Source: an uncultured bacterium (lineage in GTDB: Bacteria > Verrucomicrobiota > Kiritimatiellia > RFP12 > UBA1067). Taken from it: a stretch of DNA of 34,004 nucleotides. The stretch lies in contig CACXPT010000010.1 of assembly GCA_902769585.1 (NCBI GenBank), positions 1 to 34,004 of the forward strand. Reading direction: 5' to 3'. A model generated the notes under the pieces. That model was not told the origin of the DNA. It saw only the letters and a list, made by a program, of their open reading frames with translations, and ran no database searches. The translations under genes were made by a program, and so were the position numbers. Each line of letters opens with the position of its first letter. Within the stretch, counting starts at the first letter, position 1. Shown here piece after piece: positions 17,287 through 24,785 of this stretch.

Positions 17287-18165
17287 CTACCTGTTGATGA
17301 ACTGTATTACCAGCGGGGCGAATAGGACGATGAATATGCCAGGCAGGATCAGGAGGAGCAGCGGGAACGACATGTTCACCACGGCCTTCTGGGCCTGCGT
17401 CTGCGCCTTCACGCGCGCGGCATGGCGGATGAGCTGCGCCGCGCTCTGCAGGTTCTCAGCCACGGACGTGCCCATCTCCAGCGACTGCGCGAGAGTCGAG
17501 AAGACGGCGTTGGCCTCGTTCGTGCCGATGCGCGCCGCGACGTTGTTCAGCGCGGCGGCGAGCGAGGTGCCGATGGTGACCTCCGCCACCACGCGCGAGA
17601 GCTCGTCGCGGACCGGGCCGCCGGGCATCACGTCGATGACGGCCCGTATCGCCGAGAGCAGGTCGCCGCCCGACTGCGCCACGAGCCGCATCACGTCGAG
17701 CGCCCCGGGCAGGTCGCGCGTGAACCGGCGCGTGCGCTCTTCCGCAGCCGCCTTCAGTCCCGACTCCGGATACGCGTACATCAGCACGGCGAAGAACACC
17801 GCCCCCATGAACGCCAAGCCGCCAGGGAGCCGCAGCATCGCGCCCAAAGGCATGATCACCGCGAAGGTGGCCAGCGGCAGCACGAACCTGGCCGCGAACA
17901 CCTCTCCCGCCGTCGCTCCATCCATGAAGCGGCCGCCCGACTGCACCACGAGCTTCTCTAGGCGCTCAAGCGTGCGGTTGAGCTCCTGGTCCCTTCCCCG
18001 CCGGTGCTCGATGAAGAGCGCTATCGGCGCGAGGATCGCCCGAAGCGACGACCCCGACTGCTTCACGTCGCCCGCCGTGCCAAGCACGCCCCTCACGAAG
18101 AGGAAGACGAGCGCCATTGCGGAGACGGCCGTGCAGGCTAAGGCTATGACAATGTCTATCTTCAT
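17287..18165 (-). CDS. tadC: Tad pilus inner-membrane platform protein TadC
   Basis: A 292-residue type II secretion F-domain protein. It has an N-terminal membrane helix (residues 5-25), a pair of helices near 95-120 and a C-terminal one near 265-288 (LLLLILPGIFIVLFAPLV). The cytoplasmic F-domain signature is DLPGALDVMRLVAQSGGDLL, followed by AQSLEMGTSVAENL. With TadB it forms the platform on which the TadA ATPase acts to assemble Flp pili. ATG 18165 lies four bases after the tadB stop. Order tadA-tadB-tadC matches the conserved core of Tad loci. Confidence 0.9.
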   Translation of the reverse strand: MKIDIVIALACTAVSAMALVFLFVRGVLGTAGDVKQSGSSLRAILAPIALFIEHRRGRDQELNRTLERLEKLVVQSGGRFMDGATAGEVFAARFVLPLATFAVIMPLGAMLRLPGGLAFMGAVFFAVLMYAYPESGLKAAAEERTRRFTRDLPGALDVMRLVAQSGGDLLSAIRAVIDVMPGGPVRDELSRVVAEVTIGTSLAAALNNVAARIGTNEANAVFSTLAQSLEMGTSVAENLQSAAQLIRHAARVKAQTQAQKAVVNMSFPLLLLILPGIFIVLFAPLVIQFINR

Positions 18166-18169
18166 GGCG

Positions 18170-18901
18170 TCACACCTTTATGTCCACGATCTTCCGGATC
18201 CAGACGTATGCCAGGCCCTGCATGATGGCCAGCACGATCAACGCCCCCCATCCGGCCCCGGTCGTGAAGAGCGGCGCCACGAGGTCGCGCTTCACGAGGC
18301 TGAGCAGCACGATCATCACGAGCGGGAGCGCGCTCATCACGAGGGCCTGCATGCGCCCCTCGGTGGTCATCGCGCGCAGTTCCGCCTCGAACGCCATGTT
18401 GTCCCTGAGCAGGGTGGAGAGCATCCGGTAGCTCTCGGCGAGGTTTCCGCCGTGCGCCACGCCGATCTTCGAGGCGATCACCACCATCTGGACGTCCGGA
18501 ATGGGGAGGCGCCGGGCGAAGTTGTCGAACGCGCCGCCGATCGAGTATCCGAGGCGAGTGTCGTAGAGTATCCGGGCGAACTCCTCCGCCACGATCGGCG
18601 GGAAGTGCCCCAGGTTGCGCATGAGCGCCTGGGGGAGGGTGAGGCCTGCCGTGAGGGAGTTGGAAACCATGTCCAGCGCGTCCGGCAGTTCCGCACGCAC
18701 CTTCCCGGCCCGGCGCTCGCGGATGCGCCTGGCGATGAACTCGGGCATGTGGCTGTCGCCCACGTGGGCGGCGCGCGCCATCACGTCGTCGTCCGCCTCG
18801 CGCTCCCGCCGGGCGGCGTCGAGAAGTCCCTTCACCGCAACCCCCGCGAGGATTGCCAGGAGCGCGATCGCGCCGAACGCAAGAATGAGATCGACAGGCA
18901 T
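18170..18901 (-). CDS. tadB: Tad pilus inner-membrane platform protein TadB
   Basis: A 243-residue type II secretion F-domain protein. There is an N-terminal helix at residues 5-24, then the F-domain signature ELPDALDMVSNSLTAGLTL near 71-90, SKIGVAHGGNLAESYRML near 148-165, and C-terminal helices near 187-205 and 218-236. It is shorter than many TadB proteins. It is expected to pair with TadC in the inner membrane and contact TadA. ATG 18901 lies three bases after the tadA stop. Confidence 0.88.
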   Translation of the reverse strand: MPVDLILAFGAIALLAILAGVAVKGLLDAARREREADDDVMARAAHVGDSHMPEFIARRIRERRAGKVRAELPDALDMVSNSLTAGLTLPQALMRNLGHFPPIVAEEFARILYDTRLGYSIGGAFDNFARRLPIPDVQMVVIASKIGVAHGGNLAESYRMLSTLLRDNMAFEAELRAMTTEGRMQALVMSALPLVMIVLLSLVKRDLVAPLFTTGAGWGALIVLAIMQGLAYVWIRKIVDIKV

Positions 18902-18904
18902 CCG

Positions 18905-20500
18905 CTAAACCCCCTCGAATATGGATTCGTCGAGCGACACGCCGCGCAGGTGGAAGTCCTCGAAGAACGTCGGCCTCGCCACCACCACGTGATGCCCGAG
19001 CACCTTGCGCGTGACGGGGTCCACGCCCTCCCGCTTGAACTCGAAGAGCGTCCGAAGCCTCGCGTTGCCCTTGTCGTCGAGGCCGCACACCTCCGCGATC
19101 TCGATCGTCTTGCGCGAGCCGTCCGAAAGGCGCGCCGTCTGCACGATGATGGAGACGGCGCTCGCGATCTGCGCGCGGATGGCCGAGAGCGGCATGTCCA
19201 TGCCGGCCATGAGGCAGAGCGTCTCGAGACGCGCAACGGTGTCGGACGGCGTGTTCGCGTGCACCGTCGTGAGCGAGCCGTCGTGGCCAGTGTTCATGGC
19301 CTGCAGCATGTCCAGCGCCTCGCCGCCGCGGCATTCGCCCACCACGATGCGGTCGGGGCGCATTCGCAGGCAGTTCTTCACGAGGTGGCGGATCGACACC
19401 TCGCCCTTGCCTTCCGCGTTCGCCGGGCGCGCCTCCATGCGCACCACGTGGCTCTGCTGCAGCTTCAGCTCCAGCGAGTCCTCCACGGTGATGATGCGCT
19501 CCGTCGGGCCGATGCAGAGCGAGATCGCGTTGAGGAGCGACGTCTTGCCCGAGCCCGTGCCGCCGGAGACCACGATGTTCTTTCGGAGCGCCACGCACGC
19601 GTCTATGAACTTCATCATCTCCGGGCTCATGGAGCCGAAGGAGACGAGCTTGTCGAGCGTGAAGAGCGACTTGCCGAACTTTCGGATCGTGAGGCACGCG
19701 CCGTCGGGCGTGATCGGCGGGATGACGGCGTTCACGCGCGAGCCGTCCTCCAGTCGCGCGTCCACGAGCGGGCTGGACTCGTCGATGCGGCGACCCACCT
19801 TGTTCACGATGCGCTCGATGACGCGGATGAGGTGCCCGGGATCGCGGAAGTGGCGGTCGGTGAGGCCCACCTTGCCCTTGCGTTCCACGTAGATATGGCG
19901 GTAGTCGATCACCATGATCTCGGTGATCGAGTCGTCGGCGATCAGCGGCTCGAGCGGGCCGAGGCGCAGCATGTCCTCCATCGTCTCGCGGCGCAGGTCG
20001 GCCACCACGTCCCCGCCCAGGCCCTCCAGCTCCGGGATGCCACGCGCGAAGATGTCGTCGAGGGAAGCTTCGATGCGCCGCTCCAGCTCCAGCTCGTCCG
20101 CGGAGGTGGAGTCGCCCAGGTTGCGCGAGAGACTCGCGAGGGCGTGCGAGTAGAGTACGTCGGACGCCACCTCGCGGCGGGTCTTGCGGTTCTCGGACGC
20201 CTCGCACTCCACGTCGAACTCGAACGTCCCGACCTTGACGTGCGCATGGCCCACGAGCGCCTCGGCTGCCGTCTGCCGCCCGTCGATCTCGAGCCGCCCG
20301 TCGGCGGCCATGTCGCCGATCCACCACACGCTGCCGAGCGGCGCGAACGACACCTGCTGCGGCGCGAGTCCGAACTCGGCGGATACGACCACGTCGCAGT
20401 TCGCGGCGGAGCCGAGGGTGAACACCTCGCCGGCCTTGCCCTCCTGCGGCGTGAGCGTGGCGATGCGCTTGCCGCCTTGCGTGAAGATAAGAGGTTTCAT
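18905..20500 (-). CDS. tadA: TadA/CpaF pilus assembly ATPase with an FHA-like N-terminal domain (531 aa)
   Basis: The start ATG 20500 overlaps the secretin stop as TGATG, so the two are coupled. Residues about 20-98 look like a forkhead-associated beta-sandwich (VFTLGSAANCDVVVS, WWIGDMAADGRLEIDG, VKVGTFEFDVE), but the canonical Arg and Ser/His phosphothreonine contacts appear to be missing. The secretion ATPase follows: Walker A GGTGSGKTS at 313-321, an Asp box TVEDSLEL at 338-345, Walker B RPDRIVVGECRGGEALDM from 381, and a His box TGHDGSLTTVHANT at 404-417. The enzyme drives Flp pilus assembly from the cytoplasmic face. Ordinary TadA/CpaF proteins lack such an FHA domain as far as I know, so the fusion is notable. 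ATPase identity is near certain; the FHA call is moderate. Confidence 0.93.
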   Translation of the reverse strand: MKPLIFTQGGKRIATLTPQEGKAGEVFTLGSAANCDVVVSAEFGLAPQQVSFAPLGSVWWIGDMAADGRLEIDGRQTAAEALVGHAHVKVGTFEFDVECEASENRKTRREVASDVLYSHALASLSRNLGDSTSADELELERRIEASLDDIFARGIPELEGLGGDVVADLRRETMEDMLRLGPLEPLIADDSITEIMVIDYRHIYVERKGKVGLTDRHFRDPGHLIRVIERIVNKVGRRIDESSPLVDARLEDGSRVNAVIPPITPDGACLTIRKFGKSLFTLDKLVSFGSMSPEMMKFIDACVALRKNIVVSGGTGSGKTSLLNAISLCIGPTERIITVEDSLELKLQQSHVVRMEARPANAEGKGEVSIRHLVKNCLRMRPDRIVVGECRGGEALDMLQAMNTGHDGSLTTVHANTPSDTVARLETLCLMAGMDMPLSAIRAQIASAVSIIVQTARLSDGSRKTIEIAEVCGLDDKGNARLRTLFEFKREGVDPVTRKVLGHHVVVARPTFFEDFHLRGVSLDESIFEGV

Positions 20501-22095
20501 CAGGGCATTTCCACTTCGACCTTGCGGTCCTTCATTTCGTTCAGGCGGGCGGCCGTGGCATCGCTTTCGTCCTCGAGCGACCAGTTCACCGTCACAACCA
20601 GAAGCATCTCGTCCATGTTGACGTCGTTCGACGTGTTGCCGAAGAGGTACGGCCCGATCCACGGGATGTTGGACAGCCAGGGCGTTCCCTTCTTGTTCTC
20701 GCTCTCGGAGTTGTACTTGTAGCCGGAGAGCATGATCGACTCGCCAGGCCTGACCAGATACTTCGACTTGGTCTGGTAGCGGCTGATCCGTATGTCCTTG
20801 TCTGGGCTGGTCTCGAAGCTGTTCGGCTGCTTGTTGTCGAGCGAGAAGTCGAGGTTGACCGTGTTGGGATCGATGATGAGCGGCGTCGCCTTGATGATGT
20901 AGCCGTACTCGATCGACTCGAGGCCGCCGCTCGCGCCGACACCCGCCATGGTGGAGCGGTGGATCGTGCCGCCGTTCTGGAACTCGGCCTCGATGCCGCT
21001 CTGCGTGGAGAGCGTGGTCGAGTAGAGAGTCTTCGCCGCGCCGTTCCTCTTGAGGAGGTTGATGGTCGCCTTCACGCCCTCGACCTTCGCGTGCGTGCCG
21101 CCCGACCACTTGTGGGACCACGAGTTGCCCTTCTCCGAAGTCAGGCCAGAGGACTGAGACGCGCCGGAAGCGCTGCCAGTGCCGCCTGCGCCAGTGCCGC
21201 CTGTGCCAGTGCCGCCTGTGCCAGTGCCGCCTGTGCCAGTGCCGCCTGTGCCAGTGCCGCTACTTGATGAGCTTTCTGGCAAGCTCAGCTTGCGGCTCCA
21301 ATCCGTGCTCTTCTCATGATCGAATCCGAAGTTCCAGTCCAGCTCCGCCGTGATGGCCTCCGGGCCAGAGAAGCCAAGGTTGCGGGACATCGTGTCGTTG
21401 TACGCCACGAACTCGATGTTGATGAGGATCTTCTGCTTGTAGATGCGCAGCTCGTCGACGTTCACCGTGATGCCGGGGAAGTCGTGCACGAATCCCTCCA
21501 CGCGCTTCTTCAGCTGCTCGCTGGACTGCAAGTCGTACATGCGCCCGGAGAGGCACACTTCGCGCCCCACCACGTTCACTCCGATGTTGGTGACGTTGGA
21601 GCGCCGCAGGAAGTCCCTCACCAGCTCGCCGATCTGCGCCGTGGAGTAGGAGACCTGCGTGACGATTCGCGTGGTATCCAGCTTCTTCACGTCGTCCACG
21701 CGGCGGAGCGTGTCGACGTTCGCGGTCGCGCCGCGGACCACCACCTTGTCGCCGACTATCGCGACCGATATCTCGGGATCCTCCGAGAACATCCCCCTCA
21801 GGACCTCCCAGTAGGCCGGCACCACCATGACAGACCGCGACGCGAACACGCCGCGCTCGTCCACATAGGACAGCACGGCCTCACCCAGGCGCGTGCCGGA
21901 GACGATCGCCTCGCCGCTCTCCCGCAGCGCCGCGCTGAACACGGCCGTGTTCGAGCTTCGCACCGCCGTGGCCTTCATCGAGTCCGTCGCGACCATCTCG
22001 CCCTCCACAACGCTCATGTCGGGCAACTTGCGCACGACCGCCGCGTTCGCGGCAAGCACCGCGCCCGCCACCGCCAACAATGTCAGTTTTCTCAT
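20500..22095 (-). CDS. rcpA: Tad/Flp pilus outer-membrane secretin (RcpA/CpaC)
   Basis: I place the start at ATG 22095 (MRKLTLLAVAGAVLAANA, a signal peptide) because AAAGGA lies nine bases upstream; an in-frame GTG at 22113 is less likely. The N-terminal half contains a pilus-secretin N-domain and a BON-like segment (GREVCLSGRMYDLQSSEQ). The C-terminal secretin domain carries VRPGESIMLSGY and the hallmark GTPWLSNIPWIGPYLFG. The multimer forms the outer-membrane pore for the pilus. Between the two halves is a flexible Ser/Gly/Thr linker (about residues 274-308) made of GTGGT repeats. cpaB lies upstream across a 119-base spacer with stacked hairpins, and tadA overlaps downstream. Confidence 0.92.
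   Translation of the reverse strand: MRKLTLLAVAGAVLAANAAVVRKLPDMSVVEGEMVATDSMKATAVRSSNTAVFSAALRESGEAIVSGTRLGEAVLSYVDERGVFASRSVMVVPAYWEVLRGMFSEDPEISVAIVGDKVVVRGATANVDTLRRVDDVKKLDTTRIVTQVSYSTAQIGELVRDFLRRSNVTNIGVNVVGREVCLSGRMYDLQSSEQLKKRVEGFVHDFPGITVNVDELRIYKQKILINIEFVAYNDTMSRNLGFSGPEAITAELDWNFGFDHEKSTDWSRKLSLPESSSSSGTGTGGTGTGGTGTGGTGTGGTGAGGTGSASGASQSSGLTSEKGNSWSHKWSGGTHAKVEGVKATINLLKRNGAAKTLYSTTLSTQSGIEAEFQNGGTIHRSTMAGVGASGGLESIEYGYIIKATPLIIDPNTVNLDFSLDNKQPNSFETSPDKDIRISRYQTKSKYLVRPGESIMLSGYKYNSESENKKGTPWLSNIPWIGPYLFGNTSNDVNMDEMLLVVTVNWSLEDESDATAARLNEMKDRKVEVEMP
21176..21261. repeat. 15-base in-frame tandem repeat inside the secretin gene
   Basis: About 5.7 copies of CCAGTGCCGCCTGTG (plus-strand reading), nearly identical, encode a Gly/Thr pentapeptide linker. 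Unit length is a multiple of three, so copy-number change would lengthen or shorten the linker without a frameshift. Confidence 0.9.
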
Positions 22096-22113
22096 CTTCG
22101 CTTTTCCTTTCAC

Positions 22114-22214
22114 TTTTTCGCTCTGCTCTAAATCGCTACGCTTTAAATCGCCGCTTCGCGGCTTTAAATATTTAAAGGCCGAAGGCCGATTTAAAGGCTG
22201 AAAGCCGATTTAAT
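22114..22214. repeat. Stacked hairpins separated by TTTAAA between cpaB and the secretin gene
   Basis: The spacer holds several short stem-loops divided by TTTAAA: GGCTGAAAGCC, GGCCGAAGGCC and GCCGCTTCGCGGC, plus a related AAATCGCTACG unit. TTTAAATATTTAAA is itself a palindrome. It lies downstream of the cpaB stop (22215) and upstream of the secretin ATG (22095), within the operon, and may modulate read-through or mRNA processing. Confidence 0.7.
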
Positions 22215-23021
22215 TCATTGGAACGCCTTCACCGTGTCGCCGAACGAGTTGCCGGGCGCGACGGTCACGCTGGAGCGGTCCTGCTCGGTCTTCGTGTCGC
22301 GCATGTTCCGGAGCAGGTACGTGATCTGCCCCATCGTGCGCGCCTGCACGATCATGATCGCCGCCTTCGTCGGCAGGGAGAGCGTGATGGTGCCGTAGCC
22401 GGACGACTCGCTCTGGAGGTCGTACACGCGGTCCGTGGCGATCACCGGCACGTTCTGCAGGATGACGCTCGACACCACGCGCGATCCCGCGTCCCTCGCC
22501 GCCTGCCCGGTGACGAGGCCGAGCTTCTCCTCCGTCGCGGTCAGCACCACGTCGATGCGGCTGCCCGGCTTGATGAAGCCGCAGACGGAGCTGACGGAAT
22601 CCACCGGCACCGTGACTGCGCGGTGGCCGTCGGCGATGAGGTCCGCGAACGGCGTCTTCGGCTCCGTGGCGATGTCTATCCAGAAGACCGGCGTCTTCGC
22701 GGCGATGAGGCGCTTCGCCTTCCGCTTGACGATCTTCTCCATCACGTCCGAGAGCGCCTTCTGGTAGCCGGGATCGTCCTTCGCCGGCAAGGCGATGTGC
22801 ATGTTGGAGAGCGAGTCGAACGGGATCTCCGCCGATCCCAGCATCTCCTCGCCGATCTCGGAACCCTCCTTGATCTCCATCGTCGCCACGAGGATCGACG
22901 CCTTGGGCGTGGGGGCGACCGCTGTCTTGGCCGCGATGTACTTGTTCACGGCCACCACCGCGAACAAGCCTACTAGCACCGCCGCCACTACGGCGAGCTT
23001 CGTGTGGTTGTCAGTCTTCAT
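22215..23021 (-). CDS. cpaB: Flp pilus assembly protein CpaB/RcpC
   Basis: A 268-residue protein with an N-terminal membrane anchor (AVVAAVLVGLFAVVAVNKYI, about residues 10-29). A SAF-like domain follows (SILVATMEIKEGSEIGEEML, then DSVSSVCGFIKPGSRIDVVL), as in RcpC/CpaB, where it contacts the periplasmic side of the secretin. ATG 23021 has AAGGA seven bases upstream and overlaps the end of the preceding gene by 11 bases. Placed directly before the secretin gene, as in most Tad loci. Confidence 0.88.
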   Translation of the reverse strand: MKTDNHTKLAVVAAVLVGLFAVVAVNKYIAAKTAVAPTPKASILVATMEIKEGSEIGEEMLGSAEIPFDSLSNMHIALPAKDDPGYQKALSDVMEKIVKRKAKRLIAAKTPVFWIDIATEPKTPFADLIADGHRAVTVPVDSVSSVCGFIKPGSRIDVVLTATEEKLGLVTGQAARDAGSRVVSSVILQNVPVIATDRVYDLQSESSGYGTITLSLPTKAAIMIVQARTMGQITYLLRNMRDTKTEQDRSSVTVAPGNSFGDTVKAFQ

Positions 23022-23931
23022 TTGCTTTTCCTTTCGTTAAGATGTACGCTTCGTCATCTGTGAAACGGTAGTCCACGTCGCACCCGCCGCCCTGCACGCG
23101 CGGCACGACCTCGAAGTAGAACGTCAGGTTCTTCTTCGTCCAGGCGGACTTCACGGGAGGAGTGCCCTCCCGCGCGTCCGCCGCGCTTTCGGCCGCGCGG
23201 GAGCGCGGCCTTCCCGCCCCTGCGGGGTCGAACGGCGACTCCGTCCACCCGGCCCTGCGCGCAGCCGCCTCGATCGCGCGCGCCGTCTCGGCCGCCGCCG
23301 TCTCGGCCACGCAGTGGACGATGAACGCCGCGCCGCCGCCCCGCTCGATGAGCTCCGTCATGAGCGGGCTGCCGGCCACCACGTCCCGCAGCACGCCCGG
23401 CATCATCGACTTCACCTGCTGCGCCGAGCGGCGCGCCAGCGCGTCTGGCGTGGTCTGCTCGGTATGCTCCGGGATCAGCTCCGCGGGGATCGTGAAGTCC
23501 TCCATCAGCGAGTCGTCTCCGCGGATCGCCCTCACCTCGCGCAGCACGATCGACCCTTCCGGCGTCTTGTACACGCGCTCCATGCCGGAGAGGTTCTTGA
23601 CCGTCAGGGCGTTCGCGTCGTCCAGCCGTTCCCAGCCCGCGCTCTTCGCCCTGTCCTCTGCCAGGTCGGCGGCCAGGGCGTACGGCATCCGCAGCCGCTC
23701 CGCGCTGCGGCGGATCGCAAGTCCCGCGATGTTGACGTGCAGCTCCTTCGGCACGATTTCCGCGAGCGACCATACCCGCGTTGCCGGAACGGCAGGCATC
23801 TCCACGGCGCCGACGTCGCGTTCCGCCCGGTAAGCGCGCGCCATGGCCGTGCGGATCGTCCAGCGGACCGCGAGGACCGCGCCCACGACGGCCAGGACCG
23901 AAAGGACCGTGCGAACGAGCTTCTCCCTCAT
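23011..23931 (-). CDS. Anchored periplasmic protein of unknown function, Tad operon (306 aa)
   Basis: ATG 23931 overlaps the TadE-like gene's stop as ATGA, which decides the start although the frame is open further upstream. Residues 7-26 (RTVLSVLAVVGAVLAVRWTI) form a transmembrane anchor. The rest is predicted soluble and periplasmic, with LHVNIAGLAIRRSAERLRMP near 68-87. I do not recognise a domain. Residues about 237-254 (DPAGAGRPRSRAAESAADAR) are low-complexity and correspond to a GC-rich palindrome in the DNA that closely resembles the intergenic palindrome at 11986-12005, so part of this protein may stem from an inserted repeat. It may be a Tad accessory factor, judged by position only. 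Confidence 0.75.
   Translation of the reverse strand: MREKLVRTVLSVLAVVGAVLAVRWTIRTAMARAYRAERDVGAVEMPAVPATRVWSLAEIVPKELHVNIAGLAIRRSAERLRMPYALAADLAEDRAKSAGWERLDDANALTVKNLSGMERVYKTPEGSIVLREVRAIRGDDSLMEDFTIPAELIPEHTEQTTPDALARRSAQQVKSMMPGVLRDVVAGSPLMTELIERGGGAAFIVHCVAETAAAETARAIEAAARRAGWTESPFDPAGAGRPRSRAAESAADAREGTPPVKSAWTKKNLTFYFEVVPRVQGGGCDVDYRFTDDEAYILTKGKANED
23191..23227. repeat. REP-like palindrome inside a coding sequence
   Basis: GGCCGCGCGGGAGCGCGGCC followed by TTCCCGCCCCTGCGGGG resembles GGTCGCGCGGGAGCGCGACC and CTCCCGTTGCGGG at 11986-12018. The host gene keeps its frame through it. Confidence 0.65.
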
Positions 23932-24728
23932 TTCACGAGTCCTTTCAGGAATGGCTGCTGGGCGCACCAGCTCTTGAACTTGCGCACGTAGGTCACCGGC
24001 GCCATCGGAACCGAGTCCAGCACCGGCATGAAGCAGTACACGCGGTGCCTCTTGGACGTGTTGAGCTTGTAGTTCCACGCCGTAGCCGCCACGCCGCCCT
24101 CGAGATCGTAGACGAACTGCCCCACGCCGATCTTCCCGCTGCTGCGGTCCGCGAGGCCGAGCCACCCGTACGAGCCGGCGGGGAGGATGGTCGAGATGTA
24201 CGTGGCCGTGGAGATCCGCACCTCGCGGTCGTGCGGGATCACGTCCGTGACGTAGTTGACCGTGCGGAACGTGATGAAGTTCATGAGGCCGCCAAGCACC
24301 TTGCCGATGAGGTTCAGGAACACGTTGTCCTCTTTGTACTGCTGCCCCTTCATGAACTTGTTCAGCCAGTCGATGATGTAGGTGATCGGGTTCTTGACTA
24401 TGGTGCAGCTGCCCTTGATGTACACGTCGCCGACCTTGGCCGCCACGTTGGCCACGTCCACCAGGTATCTCTTGGCGACAGTCTTCGCGGCCGAACTCGG
24501 ACTTGCGCTGTTCCCGTAGTAGTCGGCCATGTGCGCCTCCACGTCAGCCGCAAGGCGCGAGGCGATCTCGAGCTGCTGCTCGGTGCGGAGGATCCTGGTG
24601 AAGTCGGCGGCGAAGACGGCGACGGCGACGGCGAGCGGCGCCACGAAGGCGAACTCGAGCATCACGGTCGCCCGCGTGCTCTCCAGCCGCCTCCTCAGCC
24701 TCTTCAATATGTCTCTTTCGCTCTTCAC
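23928..24728 (-). CDS. tadE: TadE-like pseudopilin (266 aa)
   Basis: The N-terminus has the pilin-type form: a basic head, then ESTRATVMLEFAFVAPLAVAVAVFAADFTRI, with Glu in the LEFAF position expected after the cleavage site of TadE proteins. The remainder is exported. TadE-like pseudopilins are processed by the prepilin peptidase and are needed for Flp pilus assembly. I favour GTG 24728, with GAGGG nine bases upstream; a TTG at 24737 is an alternative. The start region lies at the end of a period-7 repeat, making the exact start uncertain. ATGA overlap with the next gene shows coupling. Confidence 0.82.
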   Translation of the reverse strand: MKSERDILKRLRRRLESTRATVMLEFAFVAPLAVAVAVFAADFTRILRTEQQLEIASRLAADVEAHMADYYGNSASPSSAAKTVAKRYLVDVANVAAKVGDVYIKGSCTIVKNPITYIIDWLNKFMKGQQYKEDNVFLNLIGKVLGGLMNFITFRTVNYVTDVIPHDREVRISTATYISTILPAGSYGWLGLADRSSGKIGVGQFVYDLEGGVAATAWNYKLNTSKRHRVYCFMPVLDSVPMAPVTYVRKFKSWCAQQPFLKGLVK

Positions 24729-24730
24729 AA

Positions 24731-24785
24731 CTCTCAACCCTCAACTCTTAACTCTCAACTCTTAACTCTCAACTCTTAACTCTCA
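24731..24785. repeat. Period-7/14 tandem repeat at a TadG/TadE junction
   Basis: Plus-strand units AACTCTC and AACTCTT alternate for about eight heptads. The array spans the stop of the TadG-like gene (24783-24785), the whole spacer and the leader of the TadE-like gene, where the minus-strand GAGGG may serve as its ribosome binding site. Confidence 0.9.

Noticed and set aside
17279..20722. A plus-strand open frame of over 1100 codons across tadC, tadB and tadA
   Set aside because: It is antisense to three well-recognised pilus genes, its product is Arg/His-rich low-complexity sequence with no domain, and such frames are common in high-GC DNA.
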